A stretch of DNA of 64,000 nucleotides from Candidatus Nitronauta litoralis (lineage in GTDB: Bacteria > Nitrospinota > Nitrospinia > Nitrospinales > Nitrospinaceae), in the NCBI GenBank assembly GCA_015698285.1, contig CP048685.1, positions 1,798,001 through 1,862,000 on the forward strand. Reading direction: 5' to 3'. The notes under the pieces were generated by a model. It saw only the letters and a list, made by a program, of their open reading frames with translations, was not told the DNA's origin and did no database searches. Shown here piece after piece: positions 42,021 to 51,165 of this stretch. The translations under genes and the position numbers were made by a program. Each line of letters opens with the position of its first letter. Position 1 is the first letter of the stretch.

Positions 42021-43123
42021 CTGGTTTTTTTCCCGGGTTTGGGTGAACCGTTTTGCATTAAATGTTTCACTATTTTAACGTTTGCCGCAGGGTACGGGTA
42101 GTGGTCCAGTTCAGCCGGTCGCACCCATTTCCATTGTTCGCACTCAGTGGCTCGGATGCGGCCCCTGGTTAATTCACATTCAAACACGTGCAGAGTGACG
42201 CGGAACTGGGTGTAAGTGTGCCGAATGGTGAGAATTTTTTCGTCCGGGGTGATGGCAATACCAAGCTCCTCCTGGATTTCCCTCACGAGCGCAGCCTCTG
42301 CCGATTCTCCTTTTTCCAGTTTACCACCGGGGAACTCCCACAGGCCGCCCATCAAACCTTTGTGCGGTCTTTGTTGGATAAACACCTTCCCGTTCCGTTT
42401 GATCACAGCCGCGCTCACTTCGATCTTTTTTGAAGGCATTTTTGGTTTGGGCGGTGGGTATTGATCCTGTTCCTTGTGCAGGGCGGCATCGCAATTTTTT
42501 AAAAGCGGGCAGACCAGACACAAGGGTTTTTTAGGGAGACACACCGTGGCGCCGAGTTCCATAACGGCCTGGTTAAAATCGCCGGGCCTTTTTTTTGGAA
42601 CCAGGAGGGCCGCCTGTTCCCAAAGTGCTTTTTCAGATTTGGGTGCCGCGCCGTTTTCTTTGATGCGGAACAGGCGTGACAAAACACGTTTGACGTTTCC
42701 GTCCAATACGGGAACCGCCTGATTAAAAGCAATGCTGGCGATCGCGCCTGCGGTGTAGCGCCCGATCCCAGGCAGTTGTTTCAGGTCTTCAAAAGTATCT
42801 GGAATGGTGCCCTTGTTTTCCTGCTCGACCCATTGCGCAGCCTTGTGCAGGTTACGCGCACGGGAGTAGTAGCCCAGGCCCTCCCAGTGTTTCAAAACTT
42901 TCGACAAGGGAGCCTTCGCCAGTTTTTGTATGGTCGGGAAGGATTTCATCCAGCGATTGTAATAGGGAATTACCGTTGCGACCTGTGTCTGCTGCAGCAT
43001 GATCTCTGAAACCCAGATGCGGTAAGGGTCGAGGTTCTCACGCCAGGGCAGGTCGCGTTGCTGGGTGTCGTACCATTTCAAAAGTGGTTTTGAGATGGAA
43101 GCTGGTTTGAAGAGTTGGGACAT
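42017..43123 (-). CDS. mutY: A/G-specific adenine glycosylase
   Basis: 368 residues from ATG 43123; a further start at 43177 would lie in repeat DNA. It has the catalytic Glu40 in WVSEIMLQQTQV, the helix-hairpin-helix LPGIGRYTAGAIASIAF, the catalytic Asp in VPVLDGNVKRVL and the [4Fe-4S] ligands CLPKKPLCLVCPLLKNC. The C-terminal Nudix-like domain (GGLWEFPGGKLEKGES) recognises 8-oxoguanine. It removes adenine opposite oxidised guanine. Its end overlaps the CDF gene. Confidence 0.96.
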   Translation of the reverse strand: MSQLFKPASISKPLLKWYDTQQRDLPWRENLDPYRIWVSEIMLQQTQVATVIPYYNRWMKSFPTIQKLAKAPLSKVLKHWEGLGYYSRARNLHKAAQWVEQENKGTIPDTFEDLKQLPGIGRYTAGAIASIAFNQAVPVLDGNVKRVLSRLFRIKENGAAPKSEKALWEQAALLVPKKRPGDFNQAVMELGATVCLPKKPLCLVCPLLKNCDAALHKEQDQYPPPKPKMPSKKIEVSAAVIKRNGKVFIQQRPHKGLMGGLWEFPGGKLEKGESAEAALVREIQEELGIAITPDEKILTIRHTYTQFRVTLHVFECELTRGRIRATECEQWKWVRPAELDHYPYPAANVKIVKHLMQNGSPKPGKKTR

Positions 43124-43159
43124 GTTCAGAGGCTGTCCGAAAAGAGGGCTTTGCGTAAC

Positions 43160-43345
43160 CCGGAAATTAAAGTCCAAGGCGAGATTCTTCGCTTCGCTCA
43201 GAATGACAGGTTATTGATTTAATGTGTCACATTCAAGAATGCGAATAGCGGTTCTTGAAAAAAAGAGACTTGTCTCAATCTGTCGAAGTGCAGCCTCCTT
43301 ATTGTTTCCATTTTAGTAGCACTTATGCAAAAGTCTGGTCCGAAG
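43160..43345. repeat. Dispersed repeats, family A
   Basis: 'aaagtccaaggcgagattcttcgcttcgctcagaatgacagg' near 43172-43213, 'cattcaagaatgcgaatagcggttcttgaa' and 'cacttatgcaaaagtct'. The same three pieces occur in the same order at 61370-61515, so this is a composite repeat of about 160 bases. Confidence 0.75.
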
Positions 43346-43373
43346 AGGGGGTGTGGTGATGAAAAAACAGGGA

Positions 43374-44039
43374 TTACACGCCGATGGTGTCTTTGCCCCA
43401 GATGTGTTTGTGCAGTTGGGTCTGCATGCGAACCGGTAACTGGTCTTCAAGAATCCACTCGGCCAGTTCGCGCAGGTCCAGTTGTTCAAAAACCGGAGAC
43501 ATCAATATACCTGCCTTGTCCTGAAGTTGATGCCGCTGAATCATGGATCGTGCCCATTCGTAATCTGTCCTGTCTTGCAGAACGAATTTGATTTCGTCTT
43601 TGGAATTCAGATGTTCAAAATTTTCCAGGCGGTTTTTATCCACTTCGCCACTGCCCGGGGCTTTCAGATCTACAATTTTGATGACCGCTTCCGGTACCCG
43701 GTCGAGTAGCAGCGATCCGCCGGTTTCCAACATGACGGTGTAATCGAGATCGATGAACGCCTGCATCAGGGAATACACACCTTCCTGTAGCAGGGGTTCA
43801 CCGCCGGTGACTTCGACCAGTTTTCGCGTGGTCGGCGACTTGCCAACATTTCCAAATAACTTTTCGACAGCGGCAACAACCTCCTCTTGCGTCATTGCTT
43901 TTCCGCCATGGAATGCGTATTCGGTATCGCACCAGGTGCAGCGCAGGTTGCAACCGGTCAACCGGACAAACGCGCAGGGCAGCCCGGCGTGACTGGATTC
44001 CCCTTGAATGCTTTTGAAAATTTCAGTGATCTGGAGCAT
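43374..44039 (-). CDS. queE: 7-carboxy-7-deazaguanine synthase
   Basis: 221 residues from ATG 44039 (an upstream methionine at 44057 is possible). It is a radical SAM enzyme with the cluster motif in LTGCNLRCTWCDTEYAFHGG, preceded by the QueE start IFKSIQGESSHAGLPCAFVRL, and VTGGEPLLQ downstream. It makes CDG from CPH4 in queuosine/7-deazaguanine synthesis. QueC, the next enzyme, is encoded at 61845-62534. It is on the same strand as and downstream of the B12/radical-SAM gene. Confidence 0.95.
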   Translation of the reverse strand: MLQITEIFKSIQGESSHAGLPCAFVRLTGCNLRCTWCDTEYAFHGGKAMTQEEVVAAVEKLFGNVGKSPTTRKLVEVTGGEPLLQEGVYSLMQAFIDLDYTVMLETGGSLLLDRVPEAVIKIVDLKAPGSGEVDKNRLENFEHLNSKDEIKFVLQDRTDYEWARSMIQRHQLQDKAGILMSPVFEQLDLRELAEWILEDQLPVRMQTQLHKHIWGKDTIGV

Positions 44040-44107
44040 GGACCTATTGTACTCCAAGTGCGAGAGGGCTTCATCTGCAATGTGTTTACAGGAAGTTGTG
44101 GGAGGGG

Positions 44108-45538
44108 TCAGACACCCATGCGTTGCGCGAGAATTTTGGTACCCATGCGGGCCTTGGCGGTGAAGTCGGACCAGGATTTCAGCTTGGTGATCTGTTTCAT
44201 CAGGTAGGCGGGGCTTCTATAAAAACGTGCGTGGCATTCATCCTGAAGCTTTCGCAATTCTTCTTCGGAAAAATCCTTGTTCCAGAACCGGATTTTAAAA
44301 TCAGCAGACGGGTTTTCGGCGAAGGTCTGCCAGTAATCGTTGGGCACGATGCCTTCATCCAGCATCCGGAAATACAATTCGGTTTTAGGGTAGGGGGTGC
44401 AGATCGAAAACTGGGCGTAGTCCGGCTTGAGTCGTTTGGCAAAATCGACGGTGTCCAGCATTTCTTGTTTCGTTTCATGCGGGATACCGATCATCATGTA
44501 CGCAAAGAAACCGATACCCGCTTCGCGCGTCCATTTGCAGGCGCGTTCGATCTTGTCTCGTCCCTGACCTTTTTCGAGATAATCCAGGTGCCGTTCGGTG
44601 CCGGATTCAATTCCATAATGGATGCGGTAGCAACCGGCACTTTTGAGGGCTTTCAACAATTCCGGTGTGACGGTGTCGACGCGTGCTGAAATTTTGAAAT
44701 GAAATTTCAAGCCGCGTTCAACGATGAGTTCGCAGAGACGCAGCAGGAATTTTTTGTTGATGGTGATGGTGTCGTCGACAAAAAACAGATCATCGAGTCC
44801 GAGTTCCACCAGTTGTTCGATTTCAGCGATTACATTTTCCGGCGAGCGTTCGCGGAACTTTGTTTTCCGTATATCGCAGAAGGTGCAAGCCGCCGGGCAG
44901 CCTCTTGTCGCCTGTATGGTGAAGAACTGCCGGCCTTCCTTGATGATGTGCTGGTAGCGGGTGACATCGACCAGGTGCCGGGCAGGGAAGGGTAGTTCGT
45001 CCAGATCCAGCAGGTCGGTTTCCGGCGCGTTGACCACGGCTTCGCCATCACGCATGAAGCCAAGTCCATTAATGGAAGATAACTTGTCAGACAAAGCGCC
45101 GTCTTCTTCAAGCGTCTCCATGAGCCTTGTGAAGATTTTCTCTCCCTCGCCAAAGACAACGAAGTCGACCTCCGGAAGGTTGAGGGTTTCCTTCGGATAC
45201 AGGTTGACGTGGGGTCCACCGAGACAGATTTTTATATTGGGGTTTTCTCGCTTTAATATTCTGGCTGTTTCAAGTGCATCGAGCAGGTTGAACGTCATGA
45301 TGCTCATCGCGACAACATCCGGTTTGAGCACCCTCACTTTTTCCAGCAGTTCCGCCTGTGATACGCCTTCCGGAGGACAGTCGATGAAGGCCGGACGTTT
45401 GCCGAGTGCGCGTTCGTACCACGCGGCGACATACATCAACCCGAGCTTGGGATAATAGCCCTTTCCGCCTTCCAGTGCTTTCGGCACAGAAGATTCGAGA
45501 GATACTGTTTCTGGGGGTACGAGGAACAGGACGTCCAT
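44108..45538 (-). CDS. B12-binding-domain radical SAM protein
   Basis: 476 residues. Residues 1-150 form a cobalamin-binding-type Rossmann domain (KPDVVAMSIMTFNLLDALETA, CLGGPHVNLYP, FVVFGEGE). The radical SAM cluster motif is CPAACTFC (Cys214, 218, 221 in TRGCPAACTFCD), then FFVDDTITINKKFL, ISARVDTV and YGIESGTERHLDYLEKG. This class methylates or rearranges unactivated carbons or makes ring closures; hopanoid methylases belong to it, but I see no motif that assigns a specific substrate. It is followed by queE. Confidence 0.86.
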   Translation of the reverse strand: MDVLFLVPPETVSLESSVPKALEGGKGYYPKLGLMYVAAWYERALGKRPAFIDCPPEGVSQAELLEKVRVLKPDVVAMSIMTFNLLDALETARILKRENPNIKICLGGPHVNLYPKETLNLPEVDFVVFGEGEKIFTRLMETLEEDGALSDKLSSINGLGFMRDGEAVVNAPETDLLDLDELPFPARHLVDVTRYQHIIKEGRQFFTIQATRGCPAACTFCDIRKTKFRERSPENVIAEIEQLVELGLDDLFFVDDTITINKKFLLRLCELIVERGLKFHFKISARVDTVTPELLKALKSAGCYRIHYGIESGTERHLDYLEKGQGRDKIERACKWTREAGIGFFAYMMIGIPHETKQEMLDTVDFAKRLKPDYAQFSICTPYPKTELYFRMLDEGIVPNDYWQTFAENPSADFKIRFWNKDFSEEELRKLQDECHARFYRSPAYLMKQITKLKSWSDFTAKARMGTKILAQRMGV

Positions 45539-45648
45539 GAGATGCTATTCAGGTCTCAAAAGATTAAAGAATGGCACGCGAAAATTTCGCTTTATTTCAA
45601 GGCTATAAATAGATATTGTAGCCTTTCGTTTCCCATTCCAGAAGAAAA

Positions 45649-46614
45649 ATGAAACCACTTGTCACCATCACACAGATATTTCCGGAGACCGCAATCGACC
45701 GCCTGCGTGAAAAGTTCGAAGTGCGTTATCACGACAGCGGGCAATCGCTGAGCCCGGAAGCCCTGGGTCAGGCCGCTGCCGAAAGTGCAGCAATGGTCAC
45801 TTATTTATCGGACAAAATCGACCAAAGCATTATTGCGCAGGGCCGAAGCCTCAAGATTATTTCCAATTACGGGGCCGGATTCAACAATATCGATGTTGCG
45901 GCGGCGCGTGACAAAGGCATTTTCGTCACCAATACCCCCGGTGTGCTGCACGAAACCACAGCCGACCTGACCTGGTCGTTGATCCTGGGAGCGGCGCGTC
46001 GGATTGTTCCGGCGGATCGCTACACCAGGGAAGGCAAATTTCACGGATGGGGGGCGAAACTTTTCTTAGGGCACGATGTTTATGGAAAGACGCTAGGGGT
46101 TATCGGTTGTGGAGAAATTGGAAGTGCCGTTGCCCGGCGGGCTGCCGGATTCAATATGCGTGTGTTGTATCACCAGCGTAGTCGACTGGCGGAGGCGAAG
46201 GAACAAGAGCTGGGAGCAGAATTTGTTGCGCTCGAAGAAATCATTCGGGAATCTGACTACCTTACTCTGCATGTGCCCCTCACCGATGAAACAATGTATA
46301 TGATCGGCGAAAAAGAAATCAATATGATGAAACCGGACGCTTATCTGATCCACACCGCAAGAGGGAAAGTGGTCAACGACAAGGCCCTGGTTGCCGCGTT
46401 GAAAGAAAAGCGTATCGCCGGAGCCGCGCTGGATGTTTTTGAAGACGAGCCAGAGTTAACCGAGGGACTGACCGAACTCGACAACTGCGTGATCCTGCCG
46501 CATATCGGAAGCGCCAGTTATGATACCCGTGACACCATGGCCCAGCTTGTGGCCGACAACATTATAGATGCCCTGGAAGGCCGCACCCCACGCACACTCG
46601 TTCCGGGCTGGTAG
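45649..46614 (+). CDS. D-isomer-specific 2-hydroxyacid dehydrogenase (glyoxylate/hydroxypyruvate reductase type)
   Basis: 321 residues. It has the NAD(P)-binding GVIGCGEIGSAVARRA near residue 150, with the catalytic Arg in IHTARGKVVND, Glu in DVFEDEPELTEGL and His in ILPHIGSAS. The N-terminal substrate domain includes KIISNYGAGFNNIDVAAARDKGI. It likely reduces glyoxylate, hydroxypyruvate or a similar 2-keto acid. It stands alone, divergent from the radical SAM gene and convergent with the MATE gene. Confidence 0.93.
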   Translation: MKPLVTITQIFPETAIDRLREKFEVRYHDSGQSLSPEALGQAAAESAAMVTYLSDKIDQSIIAQGRSLKIISNYGAGFNNIDVAAARDKGIFVTNTPGVLHETTADLTWSLILGAARRIVPADRYTREGKFHGWGAKLFLGHDVYGKTLGVIGCGEIGSAVARRAAGFNMRVLYHQRSRLAEAKEQELGAEFVALEEIIRESDYLTLHVPLTDETMYMIGEKEINMMKPDAYLIHTARGKVVNDKALVAALKEKRIAGAALDVFEDEPELTEGLTELDNCVILPHIGSASYDTRDTMAQLVADNIIDALEGRTPRTLVPGW

Positions 46615-46643
46615 ATTCAAAACCTATATTTTTATTTGTTCGT

Positions 46644-48002
46644 TCATTTTTTTTGTTCCCCGTGGGGAAGCATCCATTTGTTCGATTGGAATCGCCACAC
46701 CATGATGAAGCTTTTGATCACATTGATGCCAAGATAAATCCACCACGCCACCATATGGGAACCGGGTGCGAATTTTACCAGAAGAGCACAGATGATTGCA
46801 GGTAACAGCAGGCAGGTGCCGCTGATGACCATTGGTGATACTGTATCGCGTGCCCCTTTGAGTCCGCCGGAAAACGCAAACGATATCCCATTTGCGATCA
46901 TGTATAGGCCGAGGCCCCGCATCATTTCAACCGACATTTCCAGGATTGCCGGGTCCGCTCCCTCTGATTGAATGAACACGCCGGCAAGTTGTGGTGCCGC
47001 TACCAAAAGCAGGATGGCGAGGCCGCAGGTGTAGGTCAGGTTCAGTTGTGTGCTGGAAAGAACGGTTCGCTTGACCCGGTCGGGTCGACCCTGCCCGGTG
47101 TAGCGACCGGCCAGGCTCATGGTCGCCAGTTCGGCGGCGAACAGGGGCAGGATAAAAAATGTTTCCCAGGTGAGGACGATACTCAGGCTGGCGGCTGGGA
47201 TGGGTCCGTAAATGGTGAAACAGAACAGGAAGAAATTGAATCCTGCCATTTGCAGAAAAAAATCAAAGCCATTAAACGCACCCACCCGCCAGAGTGATCT
47301 CAAAATTTCCGGATTGATTTGGAATAATCGAGGTCCCTTAAAAAATCCTCTTTCCCGGTTTCGCCAAAGCCATCCCCCGAGTGACAATAAAATGATGCCT
47401 TCGCTCATCAAGGTTGCGATCGCTGCGCCTTGCACCCCCATGGCAGGAAAACCGAAATTCCCGAAGATTAACGTGTAGTTGAGAGGAAGATTGACCAGCA
47501 ACCCTGTGATAGAGGCAATGGCAACGGGTCGCGTATGCCCGATCCCTGATAGAAAACTTGCAACGACAACACGACCGATAACTAGAAATCCTCCCGCCAT
47601 TAGAACCCGGTAGTAAGACTGTTCCAGAGGGATCTGGTTTTCAGGGTGACCGCTGTTTGAAAAAATAAATTCACCTGCGGGAATCAAGGTCCAGCACAGT
47701 GGCAAAGCGAGGAGCGCGATCCATAATCCCTGAAACAACGTGCGGCCGGCTTTTTCAATTTCATTGCTGCCAACGTACTGTCCCGCCAGAGCAGAGATAT
47801 AAGCGCAAAGGCCGAACAGGAATGCCAGCAGGGTCCATACCGTATTGGCGGCGACGAACGATGCAGCGGTGTACTCGGGACCCAGGTGCGAAAGAAACCA
47901 GCGGTCGCAGAACGTCATCAGGAATTCGAGCATCTCCGAGAGCACCAGGGGAAATCCAAGATAAAGCATTTCCCTGATACCGCCTTCACCACGCCAATGC
48001 AA
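46644..48002 (-). CDS. MATE-family efflux transporter
   Basis: 452 residues with about 12 membrane segments in two bundles. MATE signatures are visible: EMLEFLMTFCDRWFLSHLG near the start, SALAGQYVGSNEIEKAGRTL and the pseudo-repeat LATMSLAGRYTGQGRPDRVKR in the second half. It exports drugs or metabolites by Na+ or H+ exchange at the inner membrane. The substrate is unknown. It ends 30 bases from the dehydrogenase gene, so the two are convergent. Confidence 0.92.
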   Translation of the reverse strand: MHWRGEGGIREMLYLGFPLVLSEMLEFLMTFCDRWFLSHLGPEYTAASFVAANTVWTLLAFLFGLCAYISALAGQYVGSNEIEKAGRTLFQGLWIALLALPLCWTLIPAGEFIFSNSGHPENQIPLEQSYYRVLMAGGFLVIGRVVVASFLSGIGHTRPVAIASITGLLVNLPLNYTLIFGNFGFPAMGVQGAAIATLMSEGIILLSLGGWLWRNRERGFFKGPRLFQINPEILRSLWRVGAFNGFDFFLQMAGFNFFLFCFTIYGPIPAASLSIVLTWETFFILPLFAAELATMSLAGRYTGQGRPDRVKRTVLSSTQLNLTYTCGLAILLLVAAPQLAGVFIQSEGADPAILEMSVEMMRGLGLYMIANGISFAFSGGLKGARDTVSPMVISGTCLLLPAIICALLVKFAPGSHMVAWWIYLGINVIKSFIMVWRFQSNKWMLPHGEQKK

Positions 48003-48230
48003 AATACAATTCTTTCGTTAAAAAGTTGGAGAGATTTTGGAATTTCCGGGCACAAACGAAATAGACTTTTCGTCCTTATAAATCCACCGCCAGTGTAACT
48101 CAGTACCGGGTTTCGGTATTAAATCAAACAGGGATGAATGGACATATAAAATATTTTGACTCTAAATATCTCTTGAATATGTTGCAATGAAATAGATTAG
48201 AAGGGAATTTCGTTGTGGCTGAAAGATTTT

Positions 48231-49328
48231 TTATACGTTAAATCTGAAATGCATAATATCACCGTCTTTCACAATATATTCTTTTCCTTCCAGGCGCATT
48301 TTCCCTGCTTCTTTCACCGCCTGCTCTGATTTGAATTCGACCAGGTCGTCAAAGTGAAACACTTCAGCGCGGATAAATCCCTTTTCAAAATCGGTGTGGA
48401 TTTTCCCCGCCGCCTGAGGGGCTTTGGAGTTTTGCTTGATTGTCCACGCACGGTTTTCTTTTTCGCCAATAGTGAAAAAAGTGGCAAGCCCAAGTAACTG
48501 ATACCCGGCATGAATCATTCGGTTGAGTCCGGTTTCTTCCAGTCCCATTTCTTCAAGAAAAACCTGCCGTTCTTCCGGGTCCGAGATTTCCATGATTTCA
48601 TTTTCCAGTTTTCCCACCAGAGTCACGGTCTCGGCGCCTTCTTCCGCTGCCAGTTTGCGGATTGCTTCGGCGTGTTCTCCATCAGATTCGCTGGAGTCCT
48701 GAATATTGCAGACGTATAACACCGGTTTGGCAGTCAACAGGTTCAGGGATTTATAGAAAGATTGATCGTCTCCCCGGTCGAAAATGCAGGTGCGGGCGGG
48801 TTTACCATCGCCGAGAGTTTTTATGAGTTGATCCAGAACAGCCACCTGTTGTCTGGCATCCTTGTCTCCCGAGCGGGCGAGTTTCGCTATTTTGATTTGA
48901 CGTTTCTCAAGCGATTCCAGGTCTGCAATCTGCAGCTCCGTATTGATAATTTCCACATCCGATGTCGGGTCGACCCGATCCATAACGTGGGGGATATTAC
49001 CATCTTCAAAACAACGCACTACGTGCGCAATGGCATCGACCTCACGGATGTTTGCGAGGAACTGGTTGCCCAGTCCTTCCCCCTTGGAAGCCCCTTTGAC
49101 CAACCCTGCAATGTCGACAAAATGCATACTCGTCGGCACTTTTTTCTGGGCGGTGACAAATTTTTCAATTTTATCCAGACGTGGGTCCGGTACGTCGACA
49201 ACCCCGACGTTAGGGTCGATTGTAGTGAATGCGTAGTTACCGGACTCCGCACCGGCCTGGGTGAGTGCATTGAAGATAGTCGATTTGCCAACGTTAGGCA
49301 GGCCGACGAGACCACAGGTAAAACCCAT
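48231..49328 (-). CDS. ychF: Redox-regulated ATPase YchF (OLA1)
   Basis: 365 residues. It has the G1 motif [18 protein letters not shown] at the N-terminus, a TGS-type C-terminal domain ([30 protein letters not shown]) and the characteristic [13 protein letters not shown]. It is an Obg-family P-loop protein with preference for ATP, bound to ribosomes and stress regulation. It follows the NarK-like gene by five bases, so the two are probably co-transcribed, although their jobs look unrelated. Confidence 0.96.
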   Translation of the reverse strand: MGFTCGLVGLPNVGKSTIFNALTQAGAESGNYAFTTIDPNVGVVDVPDPRLDKIEKFVTAQKKVPTSMHFVDIAGLVKGASKGEGLGNQFLANIREVDAIAHVVRCFEDGNIPHVMDRVDPTSDVEIINTELQIADLESLEKRQIKIAKLARSGDKDARQQVAVLDQLIKTLGDGKPARTCIFDRGDDQSFYKSLNLLTAKPVLYVCNIQDSSESDGEHAEAIRKLAAEEGAETVTLVGKLENEIMEISDPEERQVFLEEMGLEETGLNRMIHAGYQLLGLATFFTIGEKENRAWTIKQNSKAPQAAGKIHTDFEKGFIRAEVFHFDDLVEFKSEQAVKEAGKMRLEGKEYIVKDGDIMHFRFNV

Positions 49329-49333
49329 AACGA

Positions 49334-50764
49334 TTATGCTCCGCGTTTGTTGTTGAACGATGAATGTGGTTTATCAAATGAATCCAGAAACACAATACAG
49401 ATGGTGACGAATGCTGCGAACCCGGAGATGAAGAAAAAGAAAGTGGAGGCATCTACAAAGGTCAGTACCGTCAGAAACAGAACCGCGCCCACATTACCAT
49501 AAGCTCCGGCAAGACCTGCTAATTGCCCTGTCAGATCCCGGCGGATAAGTGGGACCATTGAGAAGCAGGCCCCGTTGCCGGTTTGAATCAGGATGGAGCA
49601 AACTACGGCAAGACCGAGTGCAACATTGACCGGCCACGCCGAGGTAATATAGCTCATCAACCAGTAACAAATCCCCGCGTTAGCAACCAGGAAAAATAAA
49701 ACTCGCCGCCTGCCCAGTTTGTCAGCAAGTAATCCACCACAAGGCCGTGTGATGAGATTGAAGGCAGCAAAACAGGATCCTAACACACCGGCGGTCGTGA
49801 CTGAGAACGCAAAGGTGTTTTCGAGAAACTCCGGGAACATGGAAATGACTGCGAGCTCCGAGCCAAAGGTGAGAGCATAGACCAGGCTCAATATCAGGAT
49901 TTGTTTGAAAGCGTAATCCCGTTCCGGCTGGGAAGGGCTGGCCAGGTTGTCCAGGTTGGAACGGACACAGGTCACGGCATTCCAGGCGAACAATCCTGAA
50001 AAGACGAATAGAATGCTCCAGAATTGTGAGGGAGTCAGCCAGACTGCCGGGGGTATCGTCAGTTTGAACACGAGAAAACCAAGAGCTGTGTAAACTGGAA
50101 CCAGCATTATGATTTGCAGGAACAGGTCTCCTTTGGAACTGACCTCAATGGCCTGTTCCATACCGAGCCGGAATCCGTTGCGGGGCCCTTCTTTGTCCCG
50201 GGCCAGCAAAAAGTAGCCAAACGCCCACAAGAGACAAGCTGCGCCGGTCAGGAAAGAAGCGATACGCCATCCCATTTCGGGTGCAAAAAAAGAAGCGATC
50301 AGGGGTAACCCGAAAACAGCGGCGGCTGCACCGAAGTTGCCCCAGCCTGCGTAAATCCCCTGGGCAAAACCCATCGACTCGCGAGGGAACCATTCTGCGA
50401 TCATTTTGATACCGACGACGAAACCTGCGCCGGCGACTCCCATCAACAGACGTGCGATGAGCAGGTCGTTAAAATCCTGGGCCAGGGCAAACATGAAAGA
50501 CACAGCACCAGAGTAAATCAGAATGGACACGAACACGCGTTTGGGGCCAAGTGCATCCACAAGAGAGCCGATGACGATACGGGCTGGAATCGTGAGCGCG
50601 ACGTTGGCAATCATCAATACGCGAATCTGGCCTTCATCCAGAAACATGGTGCTGGCCAATGTAGTGTTGAAAGGAGCGAAATTAAACCAGGAGACAAAGG
50701 TCAGGAAAAAGGCGATCCAGCTTAAATGCAGAATGGCCTGTTGAGACTGGTTAAATCCGGGCAT
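49334..50764 (-). CDS. NarK-like nitrate/nitrite transporter (MFS, NNP family)
   Basis: 476 residues with 12 predicted membrane segments. The NNP signature is visible twice: GFAQGIYAGWGNFGAA near residue 135 and IQTGNGACFSMVPLI near residue 395, plus LGPKRVFVS and the GGLLADKLGRRRVLF MFS loop. This supports nitrate/nitrite transport or exchange, which fits a nitrogen-cycling organism; direction and substrate are inferred. The extended loop of residues 265-285 is charged. It is followed by ychF and preceded by a small lipoprotein gene. Confidence 0.82.
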   Translation of the reverse strand: MPGFNQSQQAILHLSWIAFFLTFVSWFNFAPFNTTLASTMFLDEGQIRVLMIANVALTIPARIVIGSLVDALGPKRVFVSILIYSGAVSFMFALAQDFNDLLIARLLMGVAGAGFVVGIKMIAEWFPRESMGFAQGIYAGWGNFGAAAAVFGLPLIASFFAPEMGWRIASFLTGAACLLWAFGYFLLARDKEGPRNGFRLGMEQAIEVSSKGDLFLQIIMLVPVYTALGFLVFKLTIPPAVWLTPSQFWSILFVFSGLFAWNAVTCVRSNLDNLASPSQPERDYAFKQILILSLVYALTFGSELAVISMFPEFLENTFAFSVTTAGVLGSCFAAFNLITRPCGGLLADKLGRRRVLFFLVANAGICYWLMSYITSAWPVNVALGLAVVCSILIQTGNGACFSMVPLIRRDLTGQLAGLAGAYGNVGAVLFLTVLTFVDASTFFFFISGFAAFVTICIVFLDSFDKPHSSFNNKRGA

Positions 50765-50800
50765 TGAGGAATGAGTATTGAGGAATGAGTGAGGTGGGAG

Positions 50801-51112
50801 TCAGTTGCCCGGCATGGAAGACATCATCTGGTGAGTTTGAACCACTCCTGATTTGTCGAACACGATGGTGAAGTTTTTGGAAGAATCATTGCCGGCTACG
50901 GTGTAGGTATTGGTTTCGTAAATCCATATCTCCGACCCGTTTTGTAAGCCGGTTTTAAAGGGTTTCCCGAACAGACCCAAAACTTCTGCCTTGGTTGTGG
51001 TGCCATTTTTGACAGTGGCTACGAGGGCGTGGTCAAAATCTTTTCCTACTGTGGCGCAAGCCGACATCAAAAGACAGGCGAGTAGAATTATGATTTTAAA
51101 AATCGGGTTCAT
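50801..51112 (-). CDS. Small BamE/SmpA-like lipoprotein
   Basis: 103 residues. It has a signal peptide with lipobox MSAC (Cys19) followed by a small alpha/beta domain with the SmpA/BamE pattern: NGTTTKAEVLGLFGKP then EIWIYETNTYTV and FTIVFDKSGVV. BamE is part of the outer-membrane protein assembly complex, but many paralogues of this fold are stand-alone lipoproteins. It precedes the NarK-like gene; its direct partner is unknown. Confidence 0.8.
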   Translation of the reverse strand: MNPIFKIIILLACLLMSACATVGKDFDHALVATVKNGTTTKAEVLGLFGKPFKTGLQNGSEIWIYETNTYTVAGNDSSKNFTIVFDKSGVVQTHQMMSSMPGN

Positions 51113-51165
51113 CGTGTGTGTTGAGGCCTAAAGGGAGTTCTGGGTTATTTGATTTATTATTTTAC

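Noticed and set aside
44108-45538. Assignment of the B12/radical-SAM protein as hopanoid C-2 methylase (HpnP)
   Set aside because: A hopanoid gene (shc) is in the window, but the gene is far away and no HpnP-specific motif could be recognised; the general family call is safer.
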